A program made the position numbers and the translations under genes. Source: Pseudomonadota bacterium (GTDB lineage: Bacteria > Pseudomonadota > Gammaproteobacteria > Xanthomonadales > Rhodanobacteraceae). Taken from it: DNA of 36,953 bases. Position 1 is the stretch's first letter. Each line of letters starts with the position of its first letter. Below are positions 24,202 to 32,489 of this stretch, piece after piece. The DNA is taken from positions 1-36,953 of the forward strand of contig JAJYSM010000030.1 of NCBI GenBank assembly GCA_021793575.1, read 5' to 3'. The notes below the pieces were generated by a model that was not told the origin of the DNA, ran no database searches, and saw only the letters and a program-made list of their open reading frames with translations.

Positions 24202-25824
24202 TCAGGCGGAGACCTGGAACTTCGCCACCGCATCCTGCATGCGATGCGATGCTTCGTTGAGCTGATCCACCACCTGGGTCGATTCGCGCATCGCCTCCGC
24301 CGTGCCTTGCACCGTCTGGTTGAATTGCTCCAGCGCTAGGCTGATCTGCTCCGAACTCTTCGATTGCTCCTGCATCGCCTCATACACGGACTCGAAATGC
24401 GGTGTCAGGGTTTGCACGCTTTTCACGATCCTGGCCAGGCGCTCGCCCACCTGCCCGACCTGGGCGACCCCCTGGCGCACTTCCTCGGAAAATTTCTCCA
24501 TACCCATCACGCCGGAGGACACCGCCGACTGCATCTCCTTCACCATCTGCTCGATATCCCAGGTGGCGACTGCCGTCTGGTCGGCCAGGCGCCGGATTTC
24601 GGTCGCCACGACGCCGAAACCCAGGCCATGTTCACCGGCCTTCTCCGCCTCGATCGCGGCGTTCAACGAAAGCAGGTTGGTCTGATCGGCGACCTTGTTG
24701 ATGGTCTTCACCACGGTATTGATGTTGCCCGCCTTCTCGCTCAGCACGGCGAGACGGGAAGCGATGCCGCGGGTGGCTTCCATCATCTGGTTCATGGTCG
24801 TTTCCATGCGGCCGAGATCCTCGCGTCCGCCCTCGGCCAGCGCGGAGGCGGCATCGGCCACGTGCGCCACCTCGTCCATGTTCTTCACCAGTACCCGCGA
24901 GGTGCTGGCGATCTCCCGGGTCGAGGCCACGATCTCGGTGGTGGTGGCGGCCTGTTCGGTGGCCGTCGCCTGCTGCTCCCTCACCGAGGCGGCGATTTCA
25001 GTGGCCGAGCTTGCCACCTGGATGCCGCTGCGCTGCACGCGGGAAACCAGCTCCTGCAGGCTGTCCGCCATCTGGTTGAAGGCTCGCCCCAGCCGGCCCA
25101 GTTCGTTGCCGGCGACCACCGTCACGCGCACGCTCAGATCACCCTCGGCGAGCTGCCCGGTCTTCTGCACCAGCTGTTCGAGCGGCACGTTCAGCGCCCG
25201 CAGGATCCAGTAGCCGAAGGCCAGCGCAAGCAGCACACCCACCAGCACCGCCAGCACGTAAGTCCAGCGAGCCACACTGAACTCGCGAGCCTGCTGCTGC
25301 TCGGTGCTCTTGGCCTGCAGGTCGTGGTAGCCGATGGCCACAGCCATCTTCTGCGTGATCGGGGCCAGCGCCGGCTGCAGCACATCCAGCCGGAACTGGT
25401 CGAGCGCGGCGCGATTGTGTGTGCGCAACAATTCCTTCAACTGATCCACCGCCAGATCGGCGTTCCGGAGGATCGGGTTCATCTCGCCGACCAGCTGGAT
25501 TTCCCGCTCATCCAGCGGCGTCCGGTTATAGGCATCCCATGCCGACCTGGCGAGCATCTCGGCTTGCGTCACCCGGGTCAGCGCCGGCTCCCAATCCAGC
25601 TTGCCGGTCTGCGCCAGATAGGCGGCGGCGGGGATCTCGATGCCGTAGCTGGTTTGGACCAGATTCAACTCCCGCACCGGAACGATCCGGTCCGTGTAGG
25701 TCAGCCGCAAGGCAGCGGAGCCGTCCGCCATCACCTTCAGGCCCACCGCAGCGACCACCAGCAGCGTCACTCCCAGCGACATGGCAAACAGACTGAGTTG
25801 CTGCCTGATCGAAACCTTCGACAT
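24202..25824 (-). CDS. wspA: WspA: membrane-bound chemoreceptor-like surface sensor
   Basis: A 540-aa methyl-accepting receptor that senses surface contact or envelope stress and starts Wsp signalling. It has one helix at 11-31, a periplasmic four-helix-type domain (32-187), a second helix (about 188-210), a HAMP domain (about 211-263) and a long cytoplasmic coiled coil. The conserved hairpin tip reads KVADQTNLLSLNAAIEAEKAGEHGLGF with the usual GVVATEIRRLADQT after it. No C-terminal NWETF tether is present, so methylation does not rely on that site. Length is close to P. aeruginosa WspA. First gene of the leftward operon; the promoter in 25825-25990 is not obvious. Confidence 0.95.
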   Translation of the reverse strand: MSKVSIRQQLSLFAMSLGVTLLVVAAVGLKVMADGSAALRLTYTDRIVPVRELNLVQTSYGIEIPAAAYLAQTGKLDWEPALTRVTQAEMLARSAWDAYNRTPLDEREIQLVGEMNPILRNADLAVDQLKELLRTHNRAALDQFRLDVLQPALAPITQKMAVAIGYHDLQAKSTEQQQAREFSVARWTYVLAVLVGVLLALAFGYWILRALNVPLEQLVQKTGQLAEGDLSVRVTVVAGNELGRLGRAFNQMADSLQELVSRVQRSGIQVASSATEIAASVREQQATATEQAATTTEIVASTREIASTSRVLVKNMDEVAHVADAASALAEGGREDLGRMETTMNQMMEATRGIASRLAVLSEKAGNINTVVKTINKVADQTNLLSLNAAIEAEKAGEHGLGFGVVATEIRRLADQTAVATWDIEQMVKEMQSAVSSGVMGMEKFSEEVRQGVAQVGQVGERLARIVKSVQTLTPHFESVYEAMQEQSKSSEQISLALEQFNQTVQGTAEAMRESTQVVDQLNEASHRMQDAVAKFQVSA

Positions 25825-26359
25825 ATGTCGCCCCTAACGAATGGCGTTGATCGCCGCTGCAGATGAACCAGGAAAGTGCGCGCGGACATGCCGGCGGACC
25901 AACCCGGTTGAATGGCGCCGCCGCACGGACGGCCAGAAACCCGCAGGCTCTTGCCCGGGATAGTAAGCGTGGCGCAGCGGATTTCAAATGACTATCGCAG
26001 ATTCTGCGCGGTCGATGATCGGCGCGCGCGGCGGCCGGCACGGGCTGCCCACACGCCGAGGCGCAAGCACATGCGCGCAGCCGGCCGAGAACAAAATCCG
26101 CTGGCGGAAGCTCGTCTTGCCCGCCTGCGTCGAGCGTCTTGCCGCGGCATCGGCCACGCCGTGCCTTGCAGTTGCTTGATTTGCATCATGGCAATCACGG
26201 CACCCAAGGCCGAGGATGCAGACATCTTTACTTGACGATACGCGCGATGCACACCCCCCGAAAATTCTGGCCGGAACCGGCACCACTGCTCGCCCGGGTG
26301 CCGCCGCGTGGCAGCGTCGGCATGGCTGCTTCAGCGGGCACGCTGCCTGAGCCCACGAC
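25825..26359. other. Divergent intergenic region, wspA / decarboxylase
   Basis: 535 bases with no credible gene. It should carry the leftward wsp promoter and the rightward decarboxylase promoter. The only clear motif is the FNR-like box at 26176-26189. I see no sigma-54 site and no convincing sigma-70 pair for wspA. Confidence 0.6.
26176..26189. promoter_or_regulatory. FNR/Anr-like box upstream of the decarboxylase operon
   Basis: TTGATTTGCATCAT matches TTGAT-N4-ATCAA at 9 of 10 fixed bases. It sits within a longer imperfect palindrome (TTGC before it, GGCAA after it). GAGGAT at 26212-26217, 32 bases from the centre, is a weak -10 candidate. The leader to ATG 26360 would be about 135 bases. 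Confidence 0.5.
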
Positions 26360-28342
26360 ATGAGCGCGGCCGTGCCGATGCCGACGCCGGAGCCGCGCGA
26401 CCACACGCTGGACGCGTGCTTCCTCGGCCCCTACGGCGAGAACGACGCGCTGCTGGAAAGGCTGATGGTGGAGTTTCTGCGCGACCACGTGTACTGGCGG
26501 CGCAACTTTCATCCGGAGGATCCGCCGGCGATCGCCACCGCCGCTGCACACCATCCCGATTACCTCGCGTTCGAGGCGCGCATGCGCCGCGAGCTGCATC
26601 AGCTGTCCGCCGCGCTGAAGAAATCGGTGCCGTTCCACAGCCCGCGCTACATCGGCCACATGGCCTCCGACCTGCTGCTGCCCGGGCTGGCCGCGCAGAT
26701 GCTGACATTGCCGTACAACCCCAACAACGTCAGCGAGGATGCCGCGCCGGTCACCGTGGACATGGAGGTGCAGGTGGGCCTGCAGCTGGCGCGCATGCTC
26801 GGTTATCCGCACGACCCGGCACAGCCGGCGTGTGCGTTCGGCCACCTCGCCTCCGGCGGTTCGCTGGCGAACTACCAGGCACTGCGGCTGGCGCTGGCGC
26901 TGAAGGCGTTTCCGGTGGCGCTGCGTGCCGCCGGCGTGCCGGAGCTGGCGTTGCCGGTCGACGACTGGAGTGCCTTCAACCTGGCGGCGGCGGACACCAT
27001 CGTGCTGCTGGAACAGTGGCACGCATGGCTGGCCGCGCAGTCGCCGGAGCAGCGCGCGCACTGGCTGACGCGGGTGGAGGCGGAGCGGATCGAGCAGCGC
27101 GGGCTGGTCGGCTTCTTCGCCGCGCATCCGGAGCTGCGCGTGCCGCTGGTGCTGGCGCCGGTCACCGCGCACTACTCGTGGAGCAAGGGCCTTAAGCTGC
27201 TCGGCCTCGGCCGCGAGCAACTGCACCTGCTGCCGACCTGCGGCATGCGGCTGGATCTGGCGGCACTGCGTGACACGCTGGCACGCTGCGCGCACGAACG
27301 CCAGCCGGTGCTGATGTGCGTGGCGGTGCTGGGCAGCACCGAATACGGCACCATCGACCCGATCGACGCGGTGCTCGCCGCACGCGCACACGCGCGCACG
27401 CAGGGCGTGGATTTTTCCGTGCACGTGGACGCGGCGTGGGGCGGCTACCTGGCCACCCTGTTCCGGCACGAGGACGGCAGCCTGCGCAGCCGCGCCGAGG
27501 TGGCATCGGACTACGTGCAGTTTCCCACCCCGGCGGTGCATGCGGCGTTTGCCGCGCTGGCCGATACCGACTCGGCCACGGTCGATCCGCACAAGCTCGG
27601 CTATCTGCCCTACGGCGCCGGCGCCTTCATCTGCCGCGACCATCGCGCGATGGCGCTGCTGGCCGAGCGCGCCGACTACGTGTTTCACGGCAGCACGCCC
27701 GACAGCTACCTCGCGCGCTATCGCAGCCTGGGCCAGTTCGTGCCGGAGGGCTCCAAGTCCGGCGCGGCGGCGGCGGCGGTCTACGTCACGCACAAGGTGC
27801 TGCCGCTGGATCATCGCCACTTCGGCCGGCTGCCGCGCGCCACCGTGCGCGCGGCCGAGGCTTTCCACGCCTGCGCGCAGCGGTTTGCGCTCGACATCGC
27901 CGACCAGCTGCACGTGCTGGTGCCGTTCGCGCCGGACAGCAACCTGGTCTGCCTTGCGCTCAACCCCCGCGGCAGTCACAGCGTGGCGCAGGCCAACGCC
28001 TACGTGCGCGCGCTGCACGACACGCTGCGCTGCGACCCGAGCCAACCGCTGCAGACGAAGGAGTTCTTCGGCTCGGTGACCAGCCTGCGGCCGCAGATGC
28101 TGGGCGCGGCCGACACCGCGCGCATTCTGGCGGCCCTGCAGCTGGATCCGCACAGCCTGACCCCGGACGAGGGCAGCGACCGGCTGGTGATCCTGCGCCA
28201 TACCTTGATGAACCCGTACCTGATCGATCACGAGAACGGCATCAGCTACATCGAACGCTACTTCGAGTTCCTCGGTCACCGCGCGCGCGCGCTGGCCGTC
28301 ACCGCCAGCACCGGCATCCCCGCCGATCGGAGCCTTCCATGA
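26360..28342 (+). CDS. Group II PLP-dependent decarboxylase
   Basis: A 660-aa fold-type I decarboxylase, which removes CO2 from an amino acid to give an amine. The PLP lysine is K412 in VDPHKLGYLPYGAGA, and the cofactor-contacting Asp is in VHVDAAWGGY (about 355-364). The N-terminal part has SPRYIGHMASDLLLPGLAAQ, a substrate-pocket region of this group. Length exceeds plain glutamate decarboxylase and is nearer bacterial tyrosine decarboxylases (~620 aa). Substrate is not known; aromatic amino acids are plausible because a prephenate dehydrogenase lies two genes on. Its stop overlaps the next start (ATGA). An FNR-like box lies upstream. The ribosome site before 26360 is weak. Confidence 0.85.
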   Translation: MSAAVPMPTPEPRDHTLDACFLGPYGENDALLERLMVEFLRDHVYWRRNFHPEDPPAIATAAAHHPDYLAFEARMRRELHQLSAALKKSVPFHSPRYIGHMASDLLLPGLAAQMLTLPYNPNNVSEDAAPVTVDMEVQVGLQLARMLGYPHDPAQPACAFGHLASGGSLANYQALRLALALKAFPVALRAAGVPELALPVDDWSAFNLAAADTIVLLEQWHAWLAAQSPEQRAHWLTRVEAERIEQRGLVGFFAAHPELRVPLVLAPVTAHYSWSKGLKLLGLGREQLHLLPTCGMRLDLAALRDTLARCAHERQPVLMCVAVLGSTEYGTIDPIDAVLAARAHARTQGVDFSVHVDAAWGGYLATLFRHEDGSLRSRAEVASDYVQFPTPAVHAAFAALADTDSATVDPHKLGYLPYGAGAFICRDHRAMALLAERADYVFHGSTPDSYLARYRSLGQFVPEGSKSGAAAAAVYVTHKVLPLDHRHFGRLPRATVRAAEAFHACAQRFALDIADQLHVLVPFAPDSNLVCLALNPRGSHSVAQANAYVRALHDTLRCDPSQPLQTKEFFGSVTSLRPQMLGAADTARILAALQLDPHSLTPDEGSDRLVILRHTLMNPYLIDHENGISYIERYFEFLGHRARALAVTASTGIPADRSLP

Positions 28343-29457
28343 AAAGCATCATGCGACTCGTCAACCCGCGCGGTGAATCCGAGCGCAGCTGGGTGCATCA
28401 GGCGCTGGAGCGACTGGCGCAGGAATCGGCGCGCGCGGCCGACACGCATCTGCTGAAGCTCAATTTTCCCGGTTTCCACGGCATCGACTTCTACTTCAAG
28501 GACGAGGCCGCGCATCCCACCGGCAGCCTCAAGCACCGCCTCGCGCGCTCGCTGTTCCTGTACGCGCTGTGCAACGGCCGGTTGAGCGACGGGCAGACCG
28601 TGGTGGACGCATCCACCGGCTGCACGGCGATTTCCGAGGCCTGGTTCGCGCGCATGCTGGGACTGCCGTTCATCGCGGTGATGCCGGCCGCCACCGCGCC
28701 CAGCAAGATCCACGACGTGCAGGCACTGGGCGGCAAATGCGACCTGGTCGACGACCCGGCGCAAGTACATGCGCGTGCCGCCGGGCACGCGGCCAGCGGC
28801 GCCTGCCACCTCGACCAGTTCGGCCTGGCCGAGCGCGCCACCGACTGGCGCGGCAACAACAACATCGCCGAGTCGATCTTCGGCCAGCTGGCCAGCGAGG
28901 CCGCGCCAGAGCCGGCCTGGATCGTCTGCGGCGCCGGCACCGGCGGCACCTCCGCCAGCATTGGCCGCTACCTGCGCTACCGCCGGCTGGGCACGCGGCT
29001 GTGCGTGGCCGAGCCGACCGGCAGCGGCTTCGTACACGGCTGGCGCACCTGCAATCCCGATGCGGTGGCGAGTCAGCCGACGCTGATCGAGGGCATCGGC
29101 CGACCGCGGGTGGAGTCGGGCTTCCTGTTCGATGTGGTCGATCGGGTGATCGAGGTACCCGACCGCGCCTCGATTGCCGCAACCTGGCTGCTGGAAGAAC
29201 TGCTCGGCCGCCGCTATGGCGGCTCGTCCGGTACCAACCTGGTCGCGTGCCTGCAACTGGGCGCCGCGATGCAGGCGCGCGGCGAGCGCGGCAGCATCGT
29301 CAGCCTGCTGTGCGACCGCGGCGAGCACTACGCACAGACCCTGTTCGATGCGCCGTGGCTGGCCGCGCGCGGCATCGACACCACGTCCTGGGACGCCGCC
29401 CTGCGCGCTACCCTGCAGGACGGCCAGTGGCAGCGGGCGAGCGGCAACGCATCATGA
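28339..29457 (+). CDS. PLP-dependent cysteine-synthase-family enzyme
   Basis: A 372-aa fold-type II PLP enzyme. K65 in HPTGSLKHRLARS is the Schiff-base lysine. ASTGCTAISEAW is the substrate loop (usually TSGNTGI), CGAGTGGTSASIGRYLR is the phosphate-binding glycine loop, and GGSSGTNLVA is the C-terminal serine site. Family members make cysteine, cystathionine or diaminopropionate, or act as lyases; the altered substrate loop (STGCTAIS) and long N-terminus suggest a substrate other than O-acetylserine. It is translationally coupled to the decarboxylase, so the two PLP enzymes probably act in one pathway. Exact reaction unknown. Confidence 0.85.
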   Translation: MKSIMRLVNPRGESERSWVHQALERLAQESARAADTHLLKLNFPGFHGIDFYFKDEAAHPTGSLKHRLARSLFLYALCNGRLSDGQTVVDASTGCTAISEAWFARMLGLPFIAVMPAATAPSKIHDVQALGGKCDLVDDPAQVHARAAGHAASGACHLDQFGLAERATDWRGNNNIAESIFGQLASEAAPEPAWIVCGAGTGGTSASIGRYLRYRRLGTRLCVAEPTGSGFVHGWRTCNPDAVASQPTLIEGIGRPRVESGFLFDVVDRVIEVPDRASIAATWLLEELLGRRYGGSSGTNLVACLQLGAAMQARGERGSIVSLLCDRGEHYAQTLFDAPWLAARGIDTTSWDAALRATLQDGQWQRASGNAS

Positions 29458-29570
29458 GGCATCATCATCGGCGTGACGCCGGCGCTACGCTGCCACACCG
29501 GCCGCCGGCGCCGGCGTCGCGGATGGCTGCCCCGGCAGCGCCTGCCAGCTCCGATCCAAGGTAACCGACC

Positions 29571-30350
29571 ATGTCGTTTGCGATCCTCGGCTTCGGCCGC
29601 TTCGGCCGCGCCCTCACCGACCTGCTGCTCGACGCCGGGCATCGCGTGCGCGCCTACGACCCCCACGCCAGCGTACCGGGCGCGCTGGCCGCCGACTCCG
29701 CGACTGCCGCGATCGACGGCGTGCCATGGGTCGTGCTGGCCATGCCGGTGCCACACATGCGCAGCGCGTTGCAGGCGCTGCGCCCGCATCTGCACGCCGG
29801 ACAGACCGTCATCGACGTGGGCAGCGTGAAGATGCACCCTTGCGCGATCATGGACGAGCTGCTCGGCGCGGAGATCCCGCATGCCGGTACGCACCCGCTG
29901 TTCGGCCCGCTCAGCCTGGCCCGCGGCGAACGCCCGTTGCGCACGGTGATCTGTGCCAGCCCGCGGCACCCCGATGCTGCTGCGCGCGCGCAGCAGCTGT
30001 TTGCCGATCTCGGCTGCGAAGTGATCGGGCAGGATCCGGCCACCCACGACCGCGCCATGGCAAACACGCACGCACTCGCCTTCTTTCTCGCCAAGGGCCT
30101 GGTCGACATGGGCGTGGATGACGACATGACGCTGGCACCGCCCTCGTTCCAGGGCCTGAAGCACATGCTGGCCGCGGTGCGCGGCGATGCCGGCCACCTG
30201 TTTGCCGCGATCCAACAGGAAAACCCCTTTGCCACCGAGGCCCGCGCGCGGCTGCTGGAGTCGCTGCAGCTGATCCATCGCAAGCTGCTCACCGAAGGCG
30301 ACGAGAGCGGTCAGCTGGCCATCCCCAACCATCCCGAGTCCGCCGCATGA
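29571..30350 (+). CDS. Short prephenate/arogenate dehydrogenase (TyrA-like)
   Basis: A 259-aa NAD(P)-dependent dehydrogenase that would turn prephenate into 4-hydroxyphenylpyruvate, or arogenate into tyrosine. The Rossmann motif is [11 protein letters not shown] (residues 4-14); Asp in RAYDPH after the second strand suggests [14 protein letters not shown] and [11 protein letters not shown] are TyrA motifs; the latter resembles plant-type short TyrA. It lacks both a chorismate mutase domain and an ACT domain, so feedback by tyrosine may be absent. It lies 113 bases after the PLP enzyme and overlaps ubiD by four bases, which suggests a link with aromatic or quinone metabolism. Confidence 0.88.
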   Translation: MSFAILGFGRFGRALTDLLLDAGHRVRAYDPHASVPGALAADSATAAIDGVPWVVLAMPVPHMRSALQALRPHLHAGQTVIDVGSVKMHPCAIMDELLGAEIPHAGTHPLFGPLSLARGERPLRTVICASPRHPDAAARAQQLFADLGCEVIGQDPATHDRAMANTHALAFFLAKGLVDMGVDDDMTLAPPSFQGLKHMLAAVRGDAGHLFAAIQQENPFATEARARLLESLQLIHRKLLTEGDESGQLAIPNHPESAA

Positions 30351-31819
30351 GCTTTCACGACCTGCGCAGTTTTCTCGCGTCGCTGGAGCACCAGCGGCAG
30401 CTGCAGCGCGTGCGCGCGCCGGTGGATCCGCATCTGGAATCCACCGCGCTGTGCCTGCGCGCACTGCGCGAGAGCGGGCCGGCCTTGCTGATGGAGCAGC
30501 CGGCCGGCTCGTCGCACGCGCTGCTCGGCAACCTGTTCGGCCATCGTTCGCGCATCGAGGCGGCGCTGGCCGGGCGGCCGCTGGCCAGCCTGCGCGAACT
30601 GGGCCAGCTGCTCGCCTCGATCAAGGAGCCGCGCTGGCCGTCCAGCCTGCGCGAGGCCCTCGCCACTTGGCCGGAGCTGGCCCAGCTGGCGCACGTGGCG
30701 CCGCAGCGCATGCGCGAGGCGGCGTTCGAGCATGAAACGCTGGGCGGCAGCGAGATCGACCTCGCGCGCCTGCCGATCCAGCACTGCTGGCCCGAGGACG
30801 CCGGCCGCCTGATCACCTTCGGCCTGGTGGTGACGCGCGGCACGCGCAAGCCGCGGCAGAACGTGGCGATCTACCGCCAGCAGGTGATCGGGCCGAACCG
30901 GGTGATCATGCGCTGGCTGCCGCATCGCGGCGGCGCGCTGGACTACGCCGACTGGCAGGCCGCGCATCCGCACCAGCCGTTTCCCGTGCTGGTCGCGATC
31001 GGTGCCGATCCGGCGACGATGCTGGCCGCGGTGGCGCCGGTGCCCGACACGCTGTCCGAATACGAATTCGCCGGCCTGCTGCGCGGCCAGCGCACGCGCG
31101 TATGGCGCAGCGAACTGACCGGGCTGGACGCGCCGGCCGGGGCGGAGATCCTGCTGGAAGGTTTCATCCACCCCGGCGATACCGCGCTGGAGGGACCATT
31201 CGGCGACCACACCGGCTACTACAACGCGCAGGACCACTTTCCGGTGCTCACGATCGAGCGCATGCGCCTGCGCCAGGACGCGATCTACCACGGCAGCTAC
31301 ATGGGCCGCGCGCCGCACGACGAACCGTCGGTGCTGTCGATGGCGCTGAACGACATCTTCGTGCCGATCCTGCAGAAGGTGTTTCCGGAGATCGTCGACT
31401 TCCACCTGCCGCCGGAAGCCTGTTCCTACCGCATCGCGGTGGTCAGCATCCGCAAGCAGTACGCCGGCCACGCGCGGCGCGTGATGATGGGCGTGTGGTC
31501 GTACCTGCGCCAGTTCACCTACACCAAGTTCGTCATCATCACCGACGACGACATCGACGTGCGCGACTGGTCGCAGGTGATCTGGGCGATCGCCACCCGC
31601 GTCGATCCGGCGCGCGACAGCATGCTGGTGGAGAACACGCCGATCGACTATCTCGACTTCGCCAGCCCGACCGCCGGCCTCGGCTCCAAGCTGGGCATCG
31701 ACGCGACCAACAAATGGCCGAGCGAAACCAGCCGCGCCTGGAGCAAGCCGATCGTGCCCGATGCGGCGGTGGACAAGCGCGTCGATGCGCTGTGGACGAT
31801 GCTGAGCAGCGCGCGCTGA
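30347..31819 (+). CDS. ubiD: UbiD: 4-hydroxy-3-polyprenylbenzoate decarboxylase
   Basis: Decarboxylates the polyprenyl-hydroxybenzoate intermediate of ubiquinone synthesis using prenylated FMN. The 490-aa length matches UbiD. Visible are [20 protein letters not shown] (the prFMN- and metal-binding region near 167-186), and [11 protein letters not shown] near 284-294 with the conserved Glu and Asp residues, then [21 protein letters not shown]. The prFMN maker UbiX is not in the window. It is coupled by ATGA to the TyrA-like gene and lies 0.7 kb from ubiU/ubiV, placing several quinone genes together. Confidence 0.95.
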   Translation: MSFHDLRSFLASLEHQRQLQRVRAPVDPHLESTALCLRALRESGPALLMEQPAGSSHALLGNLFGHRSRIEAALAGRPLASLRELGQLLASIKEPRWPSSLREALATWPELAQLAHVAPQRMREAAFEHETLGGSEIDLARLPIQHCWPEDAGRLITFGLVVTRGTRKPRQNVAIYRQQVIGPNRVIMRWLPHRGGALDYADWQAAHPHQPFPVLVAIGADPATMLAAVAPVPDTLSEYEFAGLLRGQRTRVWRSELTGLDAPAGAEILLEGFIHPGDTALEGPFGDHTGYYNAQDHFPVLTIERMRLRQDAIYHGSYMGRAPHDEPSVLSMALNDIFVPILQKVFPEIVDFHLPPEACSYRIAVVSIRKQYAGHARRVMMGVWSYLRQFTYTKFVIITDDDIDVRDWSQVIWAIATRVDPARDSMLVENTPIDYLDFASPTAGLGSKLGIDATNKWPSETSRAWSKPIVPDAAVDKRVDALWTMLSSAR

Positions 31820-31866
31820 GCGTCGCGGGACAGCATGGAATAATCACCTCGTGCATGAAGCCTTTT

Positions 31867-31970
31867 GTGGGAGCGACTTCAGTCGCGATGCTCTTGTTCC
31901 GATGCTGCATCAAAGCAAAGGCATCGGTGCTGCATCAAAGCAAGAGCATCGCGACTGAAGTCGCTCCCAC
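31867..31970. repeat. REP-type inverted pair (BIME-like hairpin)
   Basis: Perfect 30-base inverted arms, 31867-31896 and 31941-31970. Each arm starts GTGGGAGCGACTTCAGTCGC and has its own small hairpin (GCGACT/AGTCGC). The 44-base loop holds a second inverted pair (CCGATGC at 31899, GCATCGG at 31921) and a direct repeat of TGCTGCATCAAAGCAA. This is the type of element spread by RAYT enzymes. It lies 48 bases after the ubiD stop and could act as a terminator or mRNA stabiliser. Confidence 0.9.
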
Positions 31971-32017
31971 CCCACCCCACCCACCCCACCCGGATCAATC
32001 GCGCACAGGGTGCGCTC

Positions 32018-32308
32018 CTACACGGGAGCCGGGGTTGCGGGTACCGGCAACGCCCGCGCGCGCACCTGCAGGGCGCGCCAGGAGCTCTCCCACTGACCGT
32101 CGCGCGGGGTCGACCACGCCAGCTGCGACAGCACCGCCTGTGCGGCCAGCAGCTGCTGCCGCAGCTCCTGCATGGCGTCCAGCACGCGCTGATGCTCGTC
32201 CTTGCCCACCATCAGGATCTTGCGGTCGCGACAGACGCCGATGCACGGCTGCGGCGCCTCGATCTTGCCGCAGCCGATGCATTGCCATGCCTCGATGTAT
32301 CCGCTCAT
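32018..32308 (-). CDS. Small four-cysteine protein divergent from ubiU
   Basis: A 96-aa protein I do not recognise. The N-terminus has four cysteines, C10, C13, C22 and C26 (WQCIGCGKIEAPQPCIGVCRD), a pattern suited to zinc or an iron-sulfur centre. Residues 38-62 form a likely helix (HQRVLDAMQELRQQLLAAQ), and the C-terminal third is less ordered. ATG 32308 starts MSGYIEAWQC; an upstream in-frame start at 32380 would add 24 Arg-rich residues. It is transcribed away from ubiU across a 181-base gap holding an FNR-like box. TAGCAT (complement of 32396-32401) lies exactly 32 bases from the box centre on its side. An accessory role in anaerobic ubiquinone synthesis is inference. Confidence 0.75.
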   Translation of the reverse strand: MSGYIEAWQCIGCGKIEAPQPCIGVCRDRKILMVGKDEHQRVLDAMQELRQQLLAAQAVLSQLAWSTPRDGQWESSWRALQVRARALPVPATPAPV

Positions 32309-32423
32309 GCCCGCCACCCCGCCGCTGTCGCGGCCAACCCGTATTTCTTCACGTCGACTCCGTGGATCCTGGCAACACATCTCTCACCCGCATGCATGCT
32401 AGTCGCTGTGGCGACCGCCGCAG

Positions 32424-32437
32424 CTGATCCATATCAA
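32424..32437. promoter_or_regulatory. FNR/Anr-like box between the four-Cys gene and ubiU
   Basis: CTGATCCATATCAA matches TTGAT-N4-ATCAA at 9 of 10 fixed bases. Leftward, TAGCAT (complement of 32396-32401) is 32 bases from the centre, right for class II activation. Rightward, GATACA at 32463-32468 is 35 bases away, slightly long. In E. coli the ubiUV genes are under Fnr control. Confidence 0.65.
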
Positions 32438-32489
32438 AGCGCCGACGCCCGGCAAGCCCCACGATACACACTGCCCTCCATACGCCGAG

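Noticed and set aside
25825-25990. Sigma-54 promoter for wspA
   Set aside because: The best GG/GC pair does not have the required spacing or flanking bases.
26228-28279. Long minus-strand open frame (683 aa) opposite the decarboxylase
   Set aside because: Composition is Arg/His/Gln-rich without domain motifs, the kind of shadow frame that high GC makes; the plus-strand frame has clear PLP motifs.
31867-31970. CRISPR-like repeats
   Set aside because: The repeats are inverted, only one pair, with no regular spacers and no cas genes.
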